A stretch of DNA of 64,000 nt from Paenibacillus cremeus. GTDB taxonomy: Bacteria; Bacillota; Bacilli; Paenibacillales; NBRC-103111. Within the stretch, counting starts at the first letter, position 1; the number at the start of each line of letters is the position of its first letter. Shown here piece after piece: positions 50,930 through 58,844 of this stretch. Under the pieces are notes generated by a model. It searched no databases. It was not told where the DNA came from and saw nothing but the letters and a program-made list of their open reading frames with translations. The DNA lies in assembly GCF_007786445.1 (NCBI RefSeq), contig NZ_VNJI01000031.1, positions 21,228-85,227 of the forward strand, read 5' to 3'. The translations under genes were made by a program, and so were the position numbers.

Positions 50930-51841
50930 TTACTTCGACCCAATCTCCGTCCCGGTCCAAGACTCATAGACCTTGGCCACCGCACTCATATCTTCCCCGC
51001 CCCAGCCGTTGTTGCACGCCATCTGGAACACTTGCTTCACTGAGGCCAGCACGGGTACTGGGATTTGCAGCGATTCAGCCAGGCGCTCCGCCAGCTTCAG
51101 GTCTTTGAACATGAGCTTCGTCATGAACTGTGCGGAAAAATCACGGTTAATGATTTTCGGCCCCTTCATTTCCGCCATGCCGCTGCGACCGCCGCCGCCG
51201 CCGAGCACCTCAAGGAACAATTCCGGATCGCCGCCAGACTTCTGCACCATCATCAAGCTTTCCGACAGCGCCATTAGATTCGCCGCGACCAGCATATTGT
51301 TCGCCAACTTCGCGTTGCTTCCGGCTCCGTTCGCGCCCATGTAGACCGCCTTTTTCCCCATCGCTTGGAACAACGGCAGACATTGCTCGTAGCATTCGCG
51401 ATCGCCGCCGACGATGAAGGTCAGCACACCCTCGATGGCCTGTGGCTCGCTTCCCGTCACCGGGGCATCCAGCATTTTCACACCGACCGAAGCAAGCCGT
51501 TCAAAAAGCTTCAGACTGGTTACCGGGGAGATCGTGCTGCAATCGACAACAATGCTCGGTTTGCGCGCTCCTTCACCTTCGATTGCCGCCACAATGCCTT
51601 GGGCGCCGAAATAAACTTCTTCAACCGCCGAATCATCCGTCAGCATCGTGAACAAGATGTCACTGTTCTGTGCCACTTCCTTGACGGTAGCTGCGATGGT
51701 AACCGCTGCGTTGCCCGATTTTAAAGCTTGCGCTTTCTCAGGGTTCCGATTGTATACCGTTATAGCATTGCCTGCCTTCAGCAGGTTCGCCGCCATCGGC
51801 TTCCCCATCGTGCCCAGACCAATAAATCCAATGTTCGTCAT
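50930..51841 (-). CDS. NAD(P)-dependent beta-hydroxyacid dehydrogenase (3-hydroxyisobutyrate dehydrogenase family)
   Basis: A 303-residue protein. N-terminal Rossmann fold with IGFIGLGTMGKPMAANL (GxGxxG), substrate motif DAPVTGSEPQA and the catalytic lysine in GAGSNAKLANN. The family oxidises 3-hydroxyisobutyrate, tartronate semialdehyde or related beta-hydroxyacids, or reduces succinic/glyoxylic semialdehydes. A run of glycines (LGGGGGRSG) lies before the C-terminal helices. The ROK remnant ends 38 bp upstream. Exact substrate open. Confidence 0.9.
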   Translation of the reverse strand: MTNIGFIGLGTMGKPMAANLLKAGNAITVYNRNPEKAQALKSGNAAVTIAATVKEVAQNSDILFTMLTDDSAVEEVYFGAQGIVAAIEGEGARKPSIVVDCSTISPVTSLKLFERLASVGVKMLDAPVTGSEPQAIEGVLTFIVGGDRECYEQCLPLFQAMGKKAVYMGANGAGSNAKLANNMLVAANLMALSESLMMVQKSGGDPELFLEVLGGGGGRSGMAEMKGPKIINRDFSAQFMTKLMFKDLKLAERLAESLQIPVPVLASVKQVFQMACNNGWGGEDMSAVAKVYESWTGTEIGSK

Positions 51842-51878
51842 GTTCTCTACTCTCCTTAAATAGTATGATGATTATTTA

Positions 51879-52058
51879 TTATAGACTGCTGCTGCCTGCA
51901 AAAGCCAATCTAGCCGCGCCAATCGTACAGGCCCATTCCCTGGTCTCGCGCGCCGCACCTCCATCGTGATTCCGGCCAGCTGCAGCTGGGACCCGAAGCG
52001 ATCCCACCAATAGTGGTAGGAATTCGTAAGTCCTCCCCCAATGACGACGAAGTCCCCC
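51879..52058 (-). pseudogene. C-terminal stub of a ROK-family sugar kinase next to nanE
   Basis: Directly after the nanE stop the minus strand reads GDFVVIGGGLTNSYHYWWDR, the glycine-rich C-terminal region of ROK kinases, and in a shifted frame ends with IGAARLAFAGSSSL then stop at 51879. The first three quarters of a kinase are absent. By position it was probably an N-acetylmannosamine kinase acting one step before NanE. Confidence 0.65.
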
Positions 52059-52061
52059 TAA

Positions 52062-52748
52062 CTATCCAAACTTGCGGATGGCTTGAACGTAACGCTCTGC
52101 GATCAGCTGCGGTCTGGTAATCGCGGAGCCGACTACAACAGCGTAGGCTCCGGCCTTCAGCGCTTCCACAGCCTGCTCTGGTTGCCAGATGCGCCCCTCA
52201 GCGATGACCGGGATACTAAGCGCTTGCGCGGCTTGCTGCACCAGCGCCAGGTCCGGCGCCTCCTGCTGTAGCGAATACGGCGTATAGCCGGACAACGTCG
52301 TAGATACGCAGTCCGCGCCAACCTGCTCCGCATACTGGGCTTCCTCCAGTGTGGAAATATCGGCCATTACCGGCAGCCCTCGCGCATGAATATAAGCGAT
52401 CAGTTCCTCCAGATTCGTACCTCCCGGTCTCGATCTCCTCGTGCCGTCGAGGGCAATCATGGAAGCGTTTGCAGAGATGAGATCATCTACTTCTTGCTGC
52501 GTTGCAGTGATGTACACAGGGCTGTCAGCGTAATTTCGCTTGATCAAACCAATGACCGGCAGCGGAGACTGCTCCCGGATCATTCGAACATCCGACGCAC
52601 CATTGGCTCGAATGCCTACTGCGCCTGCTGCTTCGGCTGCCTTTGCCATTTTTACCATCATCTCGGCGCCATGCAGCGGCTCCTCCTCCAAGGCTTGGCA
52701 CGATACAATCAACCCTTTGTGCAGCTGGGTAAAGATGGGATGGGTCAT
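52062..52748 (-). CDS. nanE: N-acetylmannosamine-6-phosphate 2-epimerase
   Basis: A 228-residue TIM-barrel protein. GLIVSCQALEEEPLHGAEMM at the N-terminus, GLIKRNY, ALDGTRRSRPGG, MADISTLEEAQYAEQVGADC and VIAEGRIW are conserved NanE blocks; K and E of GLIKR and AEGR are active-site residues. It converts ManNAc-6-phosphate to GlcNAc-6-phosphate in sialic acid and ManNAc use. The start at 52748 follows AAGGAGAG. The kinase that should supply its substrate is only a stub here. Confidence 0.93.
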   Translation of the reverse strand: MTHPIFTQLHKGLIVSCQALEEEPLHGAEMMVKMAKAAEAAGAVGIRANGASDVRMIREQSPLPVIGLIKRNYADSPVYITATQQEVDDLISANASMIALDGTRRSRPGGTNLEELIAYIHARGLPVMADISTLEEAQYAEQVGADCVSTTLSGYTPYSLQQEAPDLALVQQAAQALSIPVIAEGRIWQPEQAVEALKAGAYAVVVGSAITRPQLIAERYVQAIRKFG

Positions 52749-52863
52749 ACAAGCTCTCTCCTTAGGTTCAAAAATCGCTTGGAGCATTCTGGCTACATGC
52801 CCAATATACCATACGATTGATGCACGTCTCTAGGGTAAAAATGGCATTCCTTCGTTATTCCCG

Positions 52864-53331
52864 CTATTTCGGCTCGCGAAAGAACCATCGGATATAGACA
52901 TGGCAGACATGCAAAACAAACCAAATGCTAACAAATGAATACATGCTGTTCCAGTGATTATAGCGTATGAGATTCGTGTATTTTTGTAGGGCGACCTCAA
53001 TCACCGTTAAGACGATCGGAAACATCACCGAGTAACCCATTTTCCTCAAAACTCCCGCCTGCCTCGGATAATGCAACGAATATAATGAACAAACGACGGG
53101 CAGTGCCAGAAACTCATACGTAAAGTTCGTCTGAGTCGCTTTGTCGAAAAAATGAACGGGATAATCCACTAAATCGTATTGAACTACGATTACCCCAAGC
53201 AACCACGTCGGTACTTGAGCGATTAGAAATCCAATCTGTGCTTCCCGCAGCTTCTCCCTTGGTGTGAACATCACCTGCATAAGGATAGATACAACCCAAA
53301 CGGCGGCTTCCATTACATGATCCCAGAACAT
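52864..53331 (-). CDS. CBO0543-like membrane protein
   Basis: About 155 residues with five hydrophobic helices. It has the layout of the small Firmicutes CBO0543-type membrane proteins, with charged REKLREAQIGFL after the first helix, the aromatic TNFTYEFLALPVVCSLY in the middle and YNHWNSMYSF before the last helix. Function unknown. The start at 53331 gives a short cytoplasmic N-terminus; an upstream ATG at 53382 would add 17 mostly polar residues. Single-gene unit. Confidence 0.55.
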   Translation of the reverse strand: MFWDHVMEAAVWVVSILMQVMFTPREKLREAQIGFLIAQVPTWLLGVIVVQYDLVDYPVHFFDKATQTNFTYEFLALPVVCSLYSLHYPRQAGVLRKMGYSVMFPIVLTVIEVALQKYTNLIRYNHWNSMYSFVSIWFVLHVCHVYIRWFFREPK

Positions 53332-53415
53332 CACTGCACCACGCCTTCTGATAATGCTACCAGTATTGCCAAATGTCAGCATTATTTACATTGAAGGTGC
53401 TCGCAGTTCTAACAT

Positions 53416-53868
53416 TTACAAGTCCTGCGCTAAACGGATCATATCCCTGCAATGAATACCATTTTCATAGATTTCCTCGCTGTAATGCCGAACGAAAAAA
53501 TCCACGTCCACACCGACGATTCGAAAACCGCATTTCTGATACAACGCCAACTGACCAATGCTCGAATTGCCGGTACCAAGCTCAATCGTCTGATAGCCTA
53601 ATGATCTGGCGGTCGTTACCGCGTGCATCACTAGCTGCTTGCCGCTCCCCTTGCCCTGAGCCCCCTCGGCAACGGCAACATTCACCAGCTCCACAGTAGC
53701 AGGACGAGTAGGAAGCAGCACATATACACCCATGATCTTCCCGTCACTCTCTGCAACAAAACACATTCCCCGCACAAGATATTCTTCCACCAGCACACGG
53801 GATGGATCGGCTAGTAACAATAAGCTCATGGGAGCTTGCTCGTTTTTATGCAGGTTTCTAACTATCAT
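53416..53868 (-). CDS. GNAT-family N-acetyltransferase
   Basis: About 150 residues. Clear acetyl-CoA motif VNVAVAEGAQGKGSGKQLVMHAV and SSIGQLALYQKCGFRIVGVDVDFF. Similar GNATs are annotated AAC(3)-I-like or YhbS-like, but the substrate is unknown. The start at 53868 is preceded by TAGGAG. It lies 84 bp from the next gene on the same strand. Confidence 0.88.
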   Translation of the reverse strand: MIVRNLHKNEQAPMSLLLLADPSRVLVEEYLVRGMCFVAESDGKIMGVYVLLPTRPATVELVNVAVAEGAQGKGSGKQLVMHAVTTARSLGYQTIELGTGNSSIGQLALYQKCGFRIVGVDVDFFVRHYSEEIYENGIHCRDMIRLAQDL

Positions 53869-53990
53869 TCGAATACTCACTCCTAACCGTTTCCTTCAAA
53901 CGTGTAAAAGGCTGACATTTGGTCCCGATTCGGCCTTAATCAGCAGCACTTGTCCAGCTTTATTAAAATGTAACACGCGGGCCGTTACAC

Positions 53991-54371
53991 TCAGCCATTC
54001 TTTTTCCCGGTGCCAAACCCGATTACATAACCATCCAAATCACGCACCGAAAAATCCTTCCAAGTCCCCCAATCAAACTCGTACTCCTTAGGCTCGGAGG
54101 TGATGATGGCGCCATTGGATCTTAATTCTTCATAGAGCAAATCCAGCTCCTGAAAATCCTTCACATAGGCATAGGTGTTCCAAGTCCCTTGGTTTGGTCG
54201 GACATCATCTGGGTCCTTGGCTTGAACCAGCTTGAATCCTAATCCGAAATTATCGCGAATCGCCCAGTGCTCATTCACTTCGCAGCCTAATGCCTCTTCA
54301 TAATATTTCTTCGACTTCTCAAAGTCGGAAACGAGCAGAACGGTAAGTGAGCTATCAATGCTAGCTCTCAT
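53991..54371 (-). CDS. VOC-family (glyoxalase/bleomycin-resistance fold) protein
   Basis: A 126-residue protein. VLLVSDFEKSKKYYEEALGCEV at the N-terminus (positions ~9-30) and WGTWKDFSVRDLDGYVIGFG at the C-terminus are typical VOC sequences that bind a metal at conserved His/Glu. Members include glyoxalases, dioxygenases and antibiotic-binding proteins. The start at 54371 has AAGGAG with good spacing. Function unknown. Confidence 0.87.
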   Translation of the reverse strand: MRASIDSSLTVLLVSDFEKSKKYYEEALGCEVNEHWAIRDNFGLGFKLVQAKDPDDVRPNQGTWNTYAYVKDFQELDLLYEELRSNGAIITSEPKEYEFDWGTWKDFSVRDLDGYVIGFGTGKKNG

Positions 54372-54445
54372 ACTGGCACACTCCTTTTTTGGAAAATACA
54401 CCCATATATAGATTACCGAATATATGTTCGTTTGTAAATACCTAT

Positions 54446-54490
54446 AAAAAAAGCGCCCCGCCAGCCATTGGTCTTGGCAAGAGGGGCACT
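54446..54490 (-). terminator. terminator after the sulfatase stub
   Basis: On the minus strand GTGCCCC and GGGGCGC arms with inner GCCA/TGGC pairing are followed by seven T. It ends the operon that contains the ADP-ribosylglycohydrolase. Confidence 0.75.
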
Positions 54491-54539
54491 TCCAGTTGCG
54501 GATACATTACGATGCCCGGGGCGCCGGGAAATACCCGCA

Positions 54540-54713
54540 TCAGATCCGGCTCGGCGTACACACCGGGCAATTGCTGTAAGCATTGCTGAAATAGGTGCCC
54601 TCGGCAGCCAGCTGATCCAGGTTCGGCGTTTTAATATACGGATGGCCACGGTAGCCGGTAATCAGCGGATGATGCTGGTCGCTGCAAATGACGACAATAT
54701 TAGGTTTGCTCAT
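54540..54713 (-). pseudogene. truncated sulfatase gene (N-terminal 57 residues only)
   Basis: From the ATG at 54713 the frame reads [16 protein letters not shown], then [20 protein letters not shown] and stops after CPVCTPSR, the motif holding the Cys that becomes formylglycine in sulfatases. Everything after the active-site motif is gone; about 50 bp of unrelated or shifted sequence leads to a terminator. It follows the ADP-ribosylglycohydrolase gene by 37 bp and so was probably the last gene of that operon. Confidence 0.75.
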
Positions 54714-54750
54714 CGTAGGCTCCTTTTTCTAAATAGGTTTAGGATAACGC

Positions 54751-56889
54751 TTAGATGCCCGCAACCGAAAAGCTCCGGTAATGGGTATGGCTTCCGCCTG
54801 CATTAGAGAACCCGACCATGCCGGACAAATACGGCTGGTTCTCATCCCGGTAATCGATATAAGGCGCGCCGTTAACTGCGATCTGGAATCGGTTTCCTTC
54901 CGCTTTCACCGAGATCGTAGCCGCCTGCTCCAGCGTCCAATCGCAAGGAGCTTCCGTCAGCACGCTGTAGCCGTTATCGTTCTTGTACAGCACCAGCTTG
55001 CCATTCGGCGCAAAGCCAACCGCATAGGAGCGGATCCCGCCCTGCACGCGGAAGCTCACGCGATGGTGATCGCCCAGCTTCGGAACGACAACGGATTCAA
55101 ATCGGTAATCCTCCCACTCCAGCTGACCGGTGTAGCTTTCAGCTGGCTCGCCATAGTAGCTGCCGCTCAGCTCGCCGTCTTCGAGCGTCCAGATTCCGCG
55201 CAAATACGTCATCTGGCTGACCTCGATATGCAGGCCGGTCCATTTTTCCAACCGCTCCCCAGCAAAATCAACCGAATAATTCGGCTTGCCGCTGAACTTG
55301 ACGTCGTCGATGTAGCAAACGAGGCTTGGTCCCTTCACGCCCTTGCCGTCCATCGGGATAAACTCGATGCCCGCATGCTCCAGGCACACGCCTCTCAACG
55401 AAGGAATGTTGAACTCGAGCGACGTCCATTTGCCCGAAGTCAACTGCACGGCTTCCCCATAATAATCAGTACCGCTGTTCCCGTCCTTGACGTACAGACG
55501 AGCCATGACCCGCTGACTGGCCGGACCCGGATGCATCACCTTCGCTTCCATCGTTTGACCTGGATACAAAATCGGCGAGAAGCAAGGGTCGTACCGGCTG
55601 TCGTTGAAATCGTCCGGACGATAATAAGTCTGGTGGTACGCACGGTATGCGCAGCCGCCCTGCACGTTATCGAACAACACCTTCAAAGATCGGCCGCCCT
55701 CTTCCGAGGAGACCGCAGCATTGGAAATCCAGCCTTGAACCGGCAGCGGATCGTTGTGCTCCAAACGGAATGTATGCGTGGAGCCCGGGTATTCGAAATG
55801 AAAGTGCAAGCCCTTGGCTTCAAAAATCCCCGCCCATTTCTGAGGAACCGGCTCACCTGCCAGCTTGTACCCGATCTTGGCGATGTAAGTAGCGCACCAT
55901 GGGATGTCGAGAATGTTGAGCGATCCGATAACACTAGAGCAGCAGAGGAAATCGTTGATCGGCTTGCGCCATTTTTCATCAATGCATGCAATACCTCCGC
56001 GAACCCCCATGATCGTTGCGACGTTAGCCACATTACAATCGGTATCCCAGCCGCACATGTTGCAGATGTTGATCGTTTTCGAGAAATCGCCTGCGCCATA
56101 CAGCAGGGATAAGATCATAACCGCTGAGTTCGGAATAATGTGGCAGTGCCCTGGATATTTATGATAGCCGTAGTTTTCTTTCACATAATGGAAGCAATCC
56201 CGCCAGCTGCCCGGATTCGCCTTGTAGAAATTGATCACGTCGCGCGTTACTGCGGCATACTCGCAATCCGCTGGAATTTCGGCCAGACCGGTCTCGAGAA
56301 TGCGCTCCATATCCTGCTCGTCAAAAGCAGCGGCAATACAAGCAGCAATAAACATTCCGCCGTATTTTCCGTTGCCGTCATGCGAGACCGAAGCGATCTT
56401 TTCGGCAAAATGAGCAGCGAGCCCCGGATTCCCAGGTGCAATGAGTCCCCAGACGTCGATAAAAATTTGCCCGCCGATTTGCTCGGCCACCGCCAGACCG
56501 TTCTGCTCGATCGAGCCTGAGCGCGGAGCCATGATGCCGTTCTTCAGGTTCAGATACGCGGTATGCTCGGTGGATTTGCCGTAGCCGCCCCACCAGTAGA
56601 ACCCATGGCCATCCGGCGCGTAGTTCAGCCACGTGAGCCCCATTTGCTCCGCCGTAATGCCTGTTCCGCACATATAATCCTCCAATGCACGCAGGAAGAA
56701 CAAGGGTCCGTTGGTGTCGTCGTCGGCCGCAAAATTATTGAATTCGTGCAAGTAGCTGGTTATCTCACCGAACGTACGCTCAATGCGGTCATAGGTCCAG
56801 TTCTCGATATTGCCGCCGTGCCTGACCCCGATTACCTTAGCTAACCAGCCTGCGTATACTTTCTCAATATAATCGTGTCCAATCGCCAT
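54751..56889 (-). CDS. ADP-ribosylglycohydrolase-family protein with C-terminal beta-sandwich
   Basis: About 712 residues. The N-terminal half (~1-350) is the all-helical ARH domain with both magnesium motifs: ADDDTNG (~D56-T59) and GWDTDCN (~285). The second half (~360-712) contains jelly-roll domains like carbohydrate-binding or concanavalin-like modules (HTFRLEHND, ARLYVKDGNSGTDYYG, YSVDFAGERLEKW, VGFSNAGGSHTHYRSFSV). No signal peptide. ARH enzymes cleave N- or O-glycosidic bonds to ribose. Here it lies behind RbsD and RbsK, so a role as a ribosidase releasing free ribose from an imported compound is inferred, not a role in protein de-ADP-ribosylation. Confidence 0.8.
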   Translation of the reverse strand: MAIGHDYIEKVYAGWLAKVIGVRHGGNIENWTYDRIERTFGEITSYLHEFNNFAADDDTNGPLFFLRALEDYMCGTGITAEQMGLTWLNYAPDGHGFYWWGGYGKSTEHTAYLNLKNGIMAPRSGSIEQNGLAVAEQIGGQIFIDVWGLIAPGNPGLAAHFAEKIASVSHDGNGKYGGMFIAACIAAAFDEQDMERILETGLAEIPADCEYAAVTRDVINFYKANPGSWRDCFHYVKENYGYHKYPGHCHIIPNSAVMILSLLYGAGDFSKTINICNMCGWDTDCNVANVATIMGVRGGIACIDEKWRKPINDFLCCSSVIGSLNILDIPWCATYIAKIGYKLAGEPVPQKWAGIFEAKGLHFHFEYPGSTHTFRLEHNDPLPVQGWISNAAVSSEEGGRSLKVLFDNVQGGCAYRAYHQTYYRPDDFNDSRYDPCFSPILYPGQTMEAKVMHPGPASQRVMARLYVKDGNSGTDYYGEAVQLTSGKWTSLEFNIPSLRGVCLEHAGIEFIPMDGKGVKGPSLVCYIDDVKFSGKPNYSVDFAGERLEKWTGLHIEVSQMTYLRGIWTLEDGELSGSYYGEPAESYTGQLEWEDYRFESVVVPKLGDHHRVSFRVQGGIRSYAVGFAPNGKLVLYKNDNGYSVLTEAPCDWTLEQAATISVKAEGNRFQIAVNGAPYIDYRDENQPYLSGMVGFSNAGGSHTHYRSFSVAGI

Positions 56890-56947
56890 GATTGATTCCA
56901 CCTTCGCTAGTCTTAGGATAGTTAATGAAGGGACGCTAGGGTCCTCG

Positions 56948-57859
56948 TTATTTCGAATTCATGAATTGCTCGACTTCCTCAAGGGTCGGAATCGATGCCT
57001 GCGCCCCGCTTCGAGTCACGGAAAGCGCTGCGGCTGCTGATGCCAGCTTGAGCGCCTCGGCAACCGGCTTGCCCGAACAAATCCCGGCGGCATAATAGCC
57101 GATGAACGTGTCGCCTGCCGAGGTGGTGTCCACAGCCTTCACCGCATAGGACGGTGTGAAGGTTCCGCTTCCTTCGCGATCCATGTGCACCGATCCGTGC
57201 TCACCCAAGGTCACGATGACCTCCTGAGCTCCGGCGTCGATACAATCGCGTGCTGCAAGCACAGCGTCCTCTTTGCTGCCCACTGACCGGCCCGTTACAT
57301 ACTGGGCTTCCAATTCATTGAGCACCAGGGTGCCGATCAGCGGCATGACCTCGGCCGAAATTTTAATGGCCGGAGCCGGATTCAAGAGGACATGAATGCC
57401 TTCGGCGCGCGCCCACTGCATGACGCTGACATTCGTTCCCCATGGAATTTCATTTTGCAAAATGATGACCTTCGCCGTTTCCATCGAGGCCTGCGAGAAG
57501 TCCTCCTGCGTTACCGTGCCATTGGCTCCCAGCGTGAGCACAATCTGATTTTGCCCGGCATCGTTGACCAAAATATACGCCATCCCTGTAGCGCCTTCGC
57601 GTACAGAGATAGCCGAGGTATCGATCCCCTGCTGCTGCAGCGCCCCTTTGATCTCCGCACCAAACGGGTCGGTGCCGACCGCGCCGACCATCGCAACCGC
57701 GCCTTCAGCGCGCGCAGCGGCCACCGCCTGATTGGCGCCTTTGCCGCCGTAATAATACGCCGTGCTCTGACTGTGGATCGTTTGTCCAGGAACAGGATAA
57801 TCCGCCACCCGGCTCACAATATCTACATTAATACTGCCTACCACAACAATCTGACTCAT
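56948..57859 (-). CDS. rbsK: ribokinase
   Basis: A 303-residue PfkB-family kinase. YYYGGKGANQAVAAAR is the ribose-binding motif, and VDTTSAGDTFIGYYA holds the catalytic Asp and anion hole. Phosphorylates D-ribose to ribose-5-phosphate in the cytoplasm. The start at 57859 follows GGAGG. It lies 14 bp after rbsD. No rbsA/rbsC/rbsB transporter genes are present. Confidence 0.93.
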   Translation of the reverse strand: MSQIVVVGSINVDIVSRVADYPVPGQTIHSQSTAYYYGGKGANQAVAAARAEGAVAMVGAVGTDPFGAEIKGALQQQGIDTSAISVREGATGMAYILVNDAGQNQIVLTLGANGTVTQEDFSQASMETAKVIILQNEIPWGTNVSVMQWARAEGIHVLLNPAPAIKISAEVMPLIGTLVLNELEAQYVTGRSVGSKEDAVLAARDCIDAGAQEVIVTLGEHGSVHMDREGSGTFTPSYAVKAVDTTSAGDTFIGYYAAGICSGKPVAEALKLASAAAALSVTRSGAQASIPTLEEVEQFMNSK

Positions 57860-57873
57860 CGCCGATCCTCCGA

Positions 57874-58251
57874 TCAAAAGGTTACTCCGGACTGTAAGAT
57901 GACATTCGCATAAGGCGTACACTCTCCGGTCCGAATGACCGCCACCGCACGCTCGGCAATCAATCGCTTGAAATCCTCATGCGGCAAGGAGCGGATCGGA
58001 GTGCCTTCCACAGCCGATGTAAGCTGCTGGTACACCGGACGCCCGCAGGAAATCAACTCGCTGGCCACCACAGCTTCTTCGATCTGCAGCGTCTCGATAA
58101 GCCCTGGCGTACCTGCGGTTAAAGCCAGATCGATGCGCTTCACATGGGGCGGAATCGGCAGACCGCAATCCGCGATCACGAGATGATCCATATGCCCCAT
58201 GCGGGCGATCACACTGGAGATTTCCGAGTTCAAAAGCGCTGTTTTTTTCAT
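57874..58251 (-). CDS. rbsD: D-ribose pyranase
   Basis: A 125-residue protein, the full family length. Catalytic H20 lies in MGHMDHLVIADCG, with D28. C-terminal motif TGECTPYANVILQSGVTF is diagnostic. It interconverts pyranose and furanose forms of ribose so that ribokinase can use it. First intact gene of the cluster, 32 bp after the stop of the permease stub. Confidence 0.95.
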   Translation of the reverse strand: MKKTALLNSEISSVIARMGHMDHLVIADCGLPIPPHVKRIDLALTAGTPGLIETLQIEEAVVASELISCGRPVYQQLTSAVEGTPIRSLPHEDFKRLIAERAVAVIRTGECTPYANVILQSGVTF

Positions 58252-58283
58252 CTACATCTCATCCTTATGCATTGAATTCGCTG

Positions 58284-58493
58284 TTATCCCTTGACCGAGC
58301 CCATCAGCATTCCTTTATTGAAATACTTTTGCAGGAACGGGTACACCAGGAGCAGCGGAAGCGCTGTCAGCACGATGGCCGCCATTTTTACCGCCGGGGA
58401 ATACTGGTATTCGGTCGACATATTTTCCAAGCTGCTGCTCGCTTCGCTCATCATTTGCCGCAGGAAAAGCTGCAACGGTTACAGCGCGGAATC
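58284..58493 (-). pseudogene. C-terminal stub of an LplC-like sugar ABC permease
   Basis: The 63 readable residues, QLFLRQMMSEASSSLENMS through LLLVYPFLQKYFNKGMLMG, are the C-terminal region of a CUT1 permease like the one at 5774-6646. Upstream, a stop codon (about 58488) interrupts the frame right after PLQ. The rest of the permease and any partner permease or binding protein are missing, yet a likely promoter lies only 100 bp further upstream. This is an internal deletion of the importer. Confidence 0.85.
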
Positions 58494-58535
58494 ACCCTGT
58501 CCGTTGTCAACGATCCCCTTCCCTGCGCTTATTGT

Positions 58536-58595
58536 TGTAAACGATTGCATGAAAGCGTTGTCTTTAACGTATCACACGCTCTGAAAAACGGTCAA
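58536..58595 (-). promoter_or_regulatory. likely promoter with two abutting cre/LacI-type sites ahead of the ribose cluster
   Basis: On the minus strand TTGACC (58590-58595) is a -35 with a weak -10 (about TACGTT) 17-18 bp later. TGTAAACGATTGCA (58536-58549) and TGAAAGCGTTGTCT (58550-58563), both written on the plus strand, each match the cre/LacI-family consensus with one mismatch and abut exactly. The remaining 58596-58844 contains no recognisable gene. Confidence 0.5.
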
Positions 58596-58844
58596 CGCTG
58601 CACAATCATGAGATTGGTGCATTATTCAACAATCATTGCATGCCGCTTCTTCTTTTCCTCACATTTTCATATCCATAAGCTGAGAGCCTGCCGCTTGCTT
58701 CGAGTTTTTCGACATTTTTCGATCCCCGGGCGTCTTTCCGGGACGCAAATGTCCGCTTAAGAAACCCCGAATGAGATTGGTAATTCGTGGCATACTACAC
58801 TTCGTTAGTTTCTAGATTGCAAGTGTAACGGGAGGGTGTTTACG

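Noticed and set aside
54781..56112. A 443-codon open frame opposite the ADP-ribosylglycohydrolase gene
   Set aside because: Shadow of the real gene, without ribosome site or motif.
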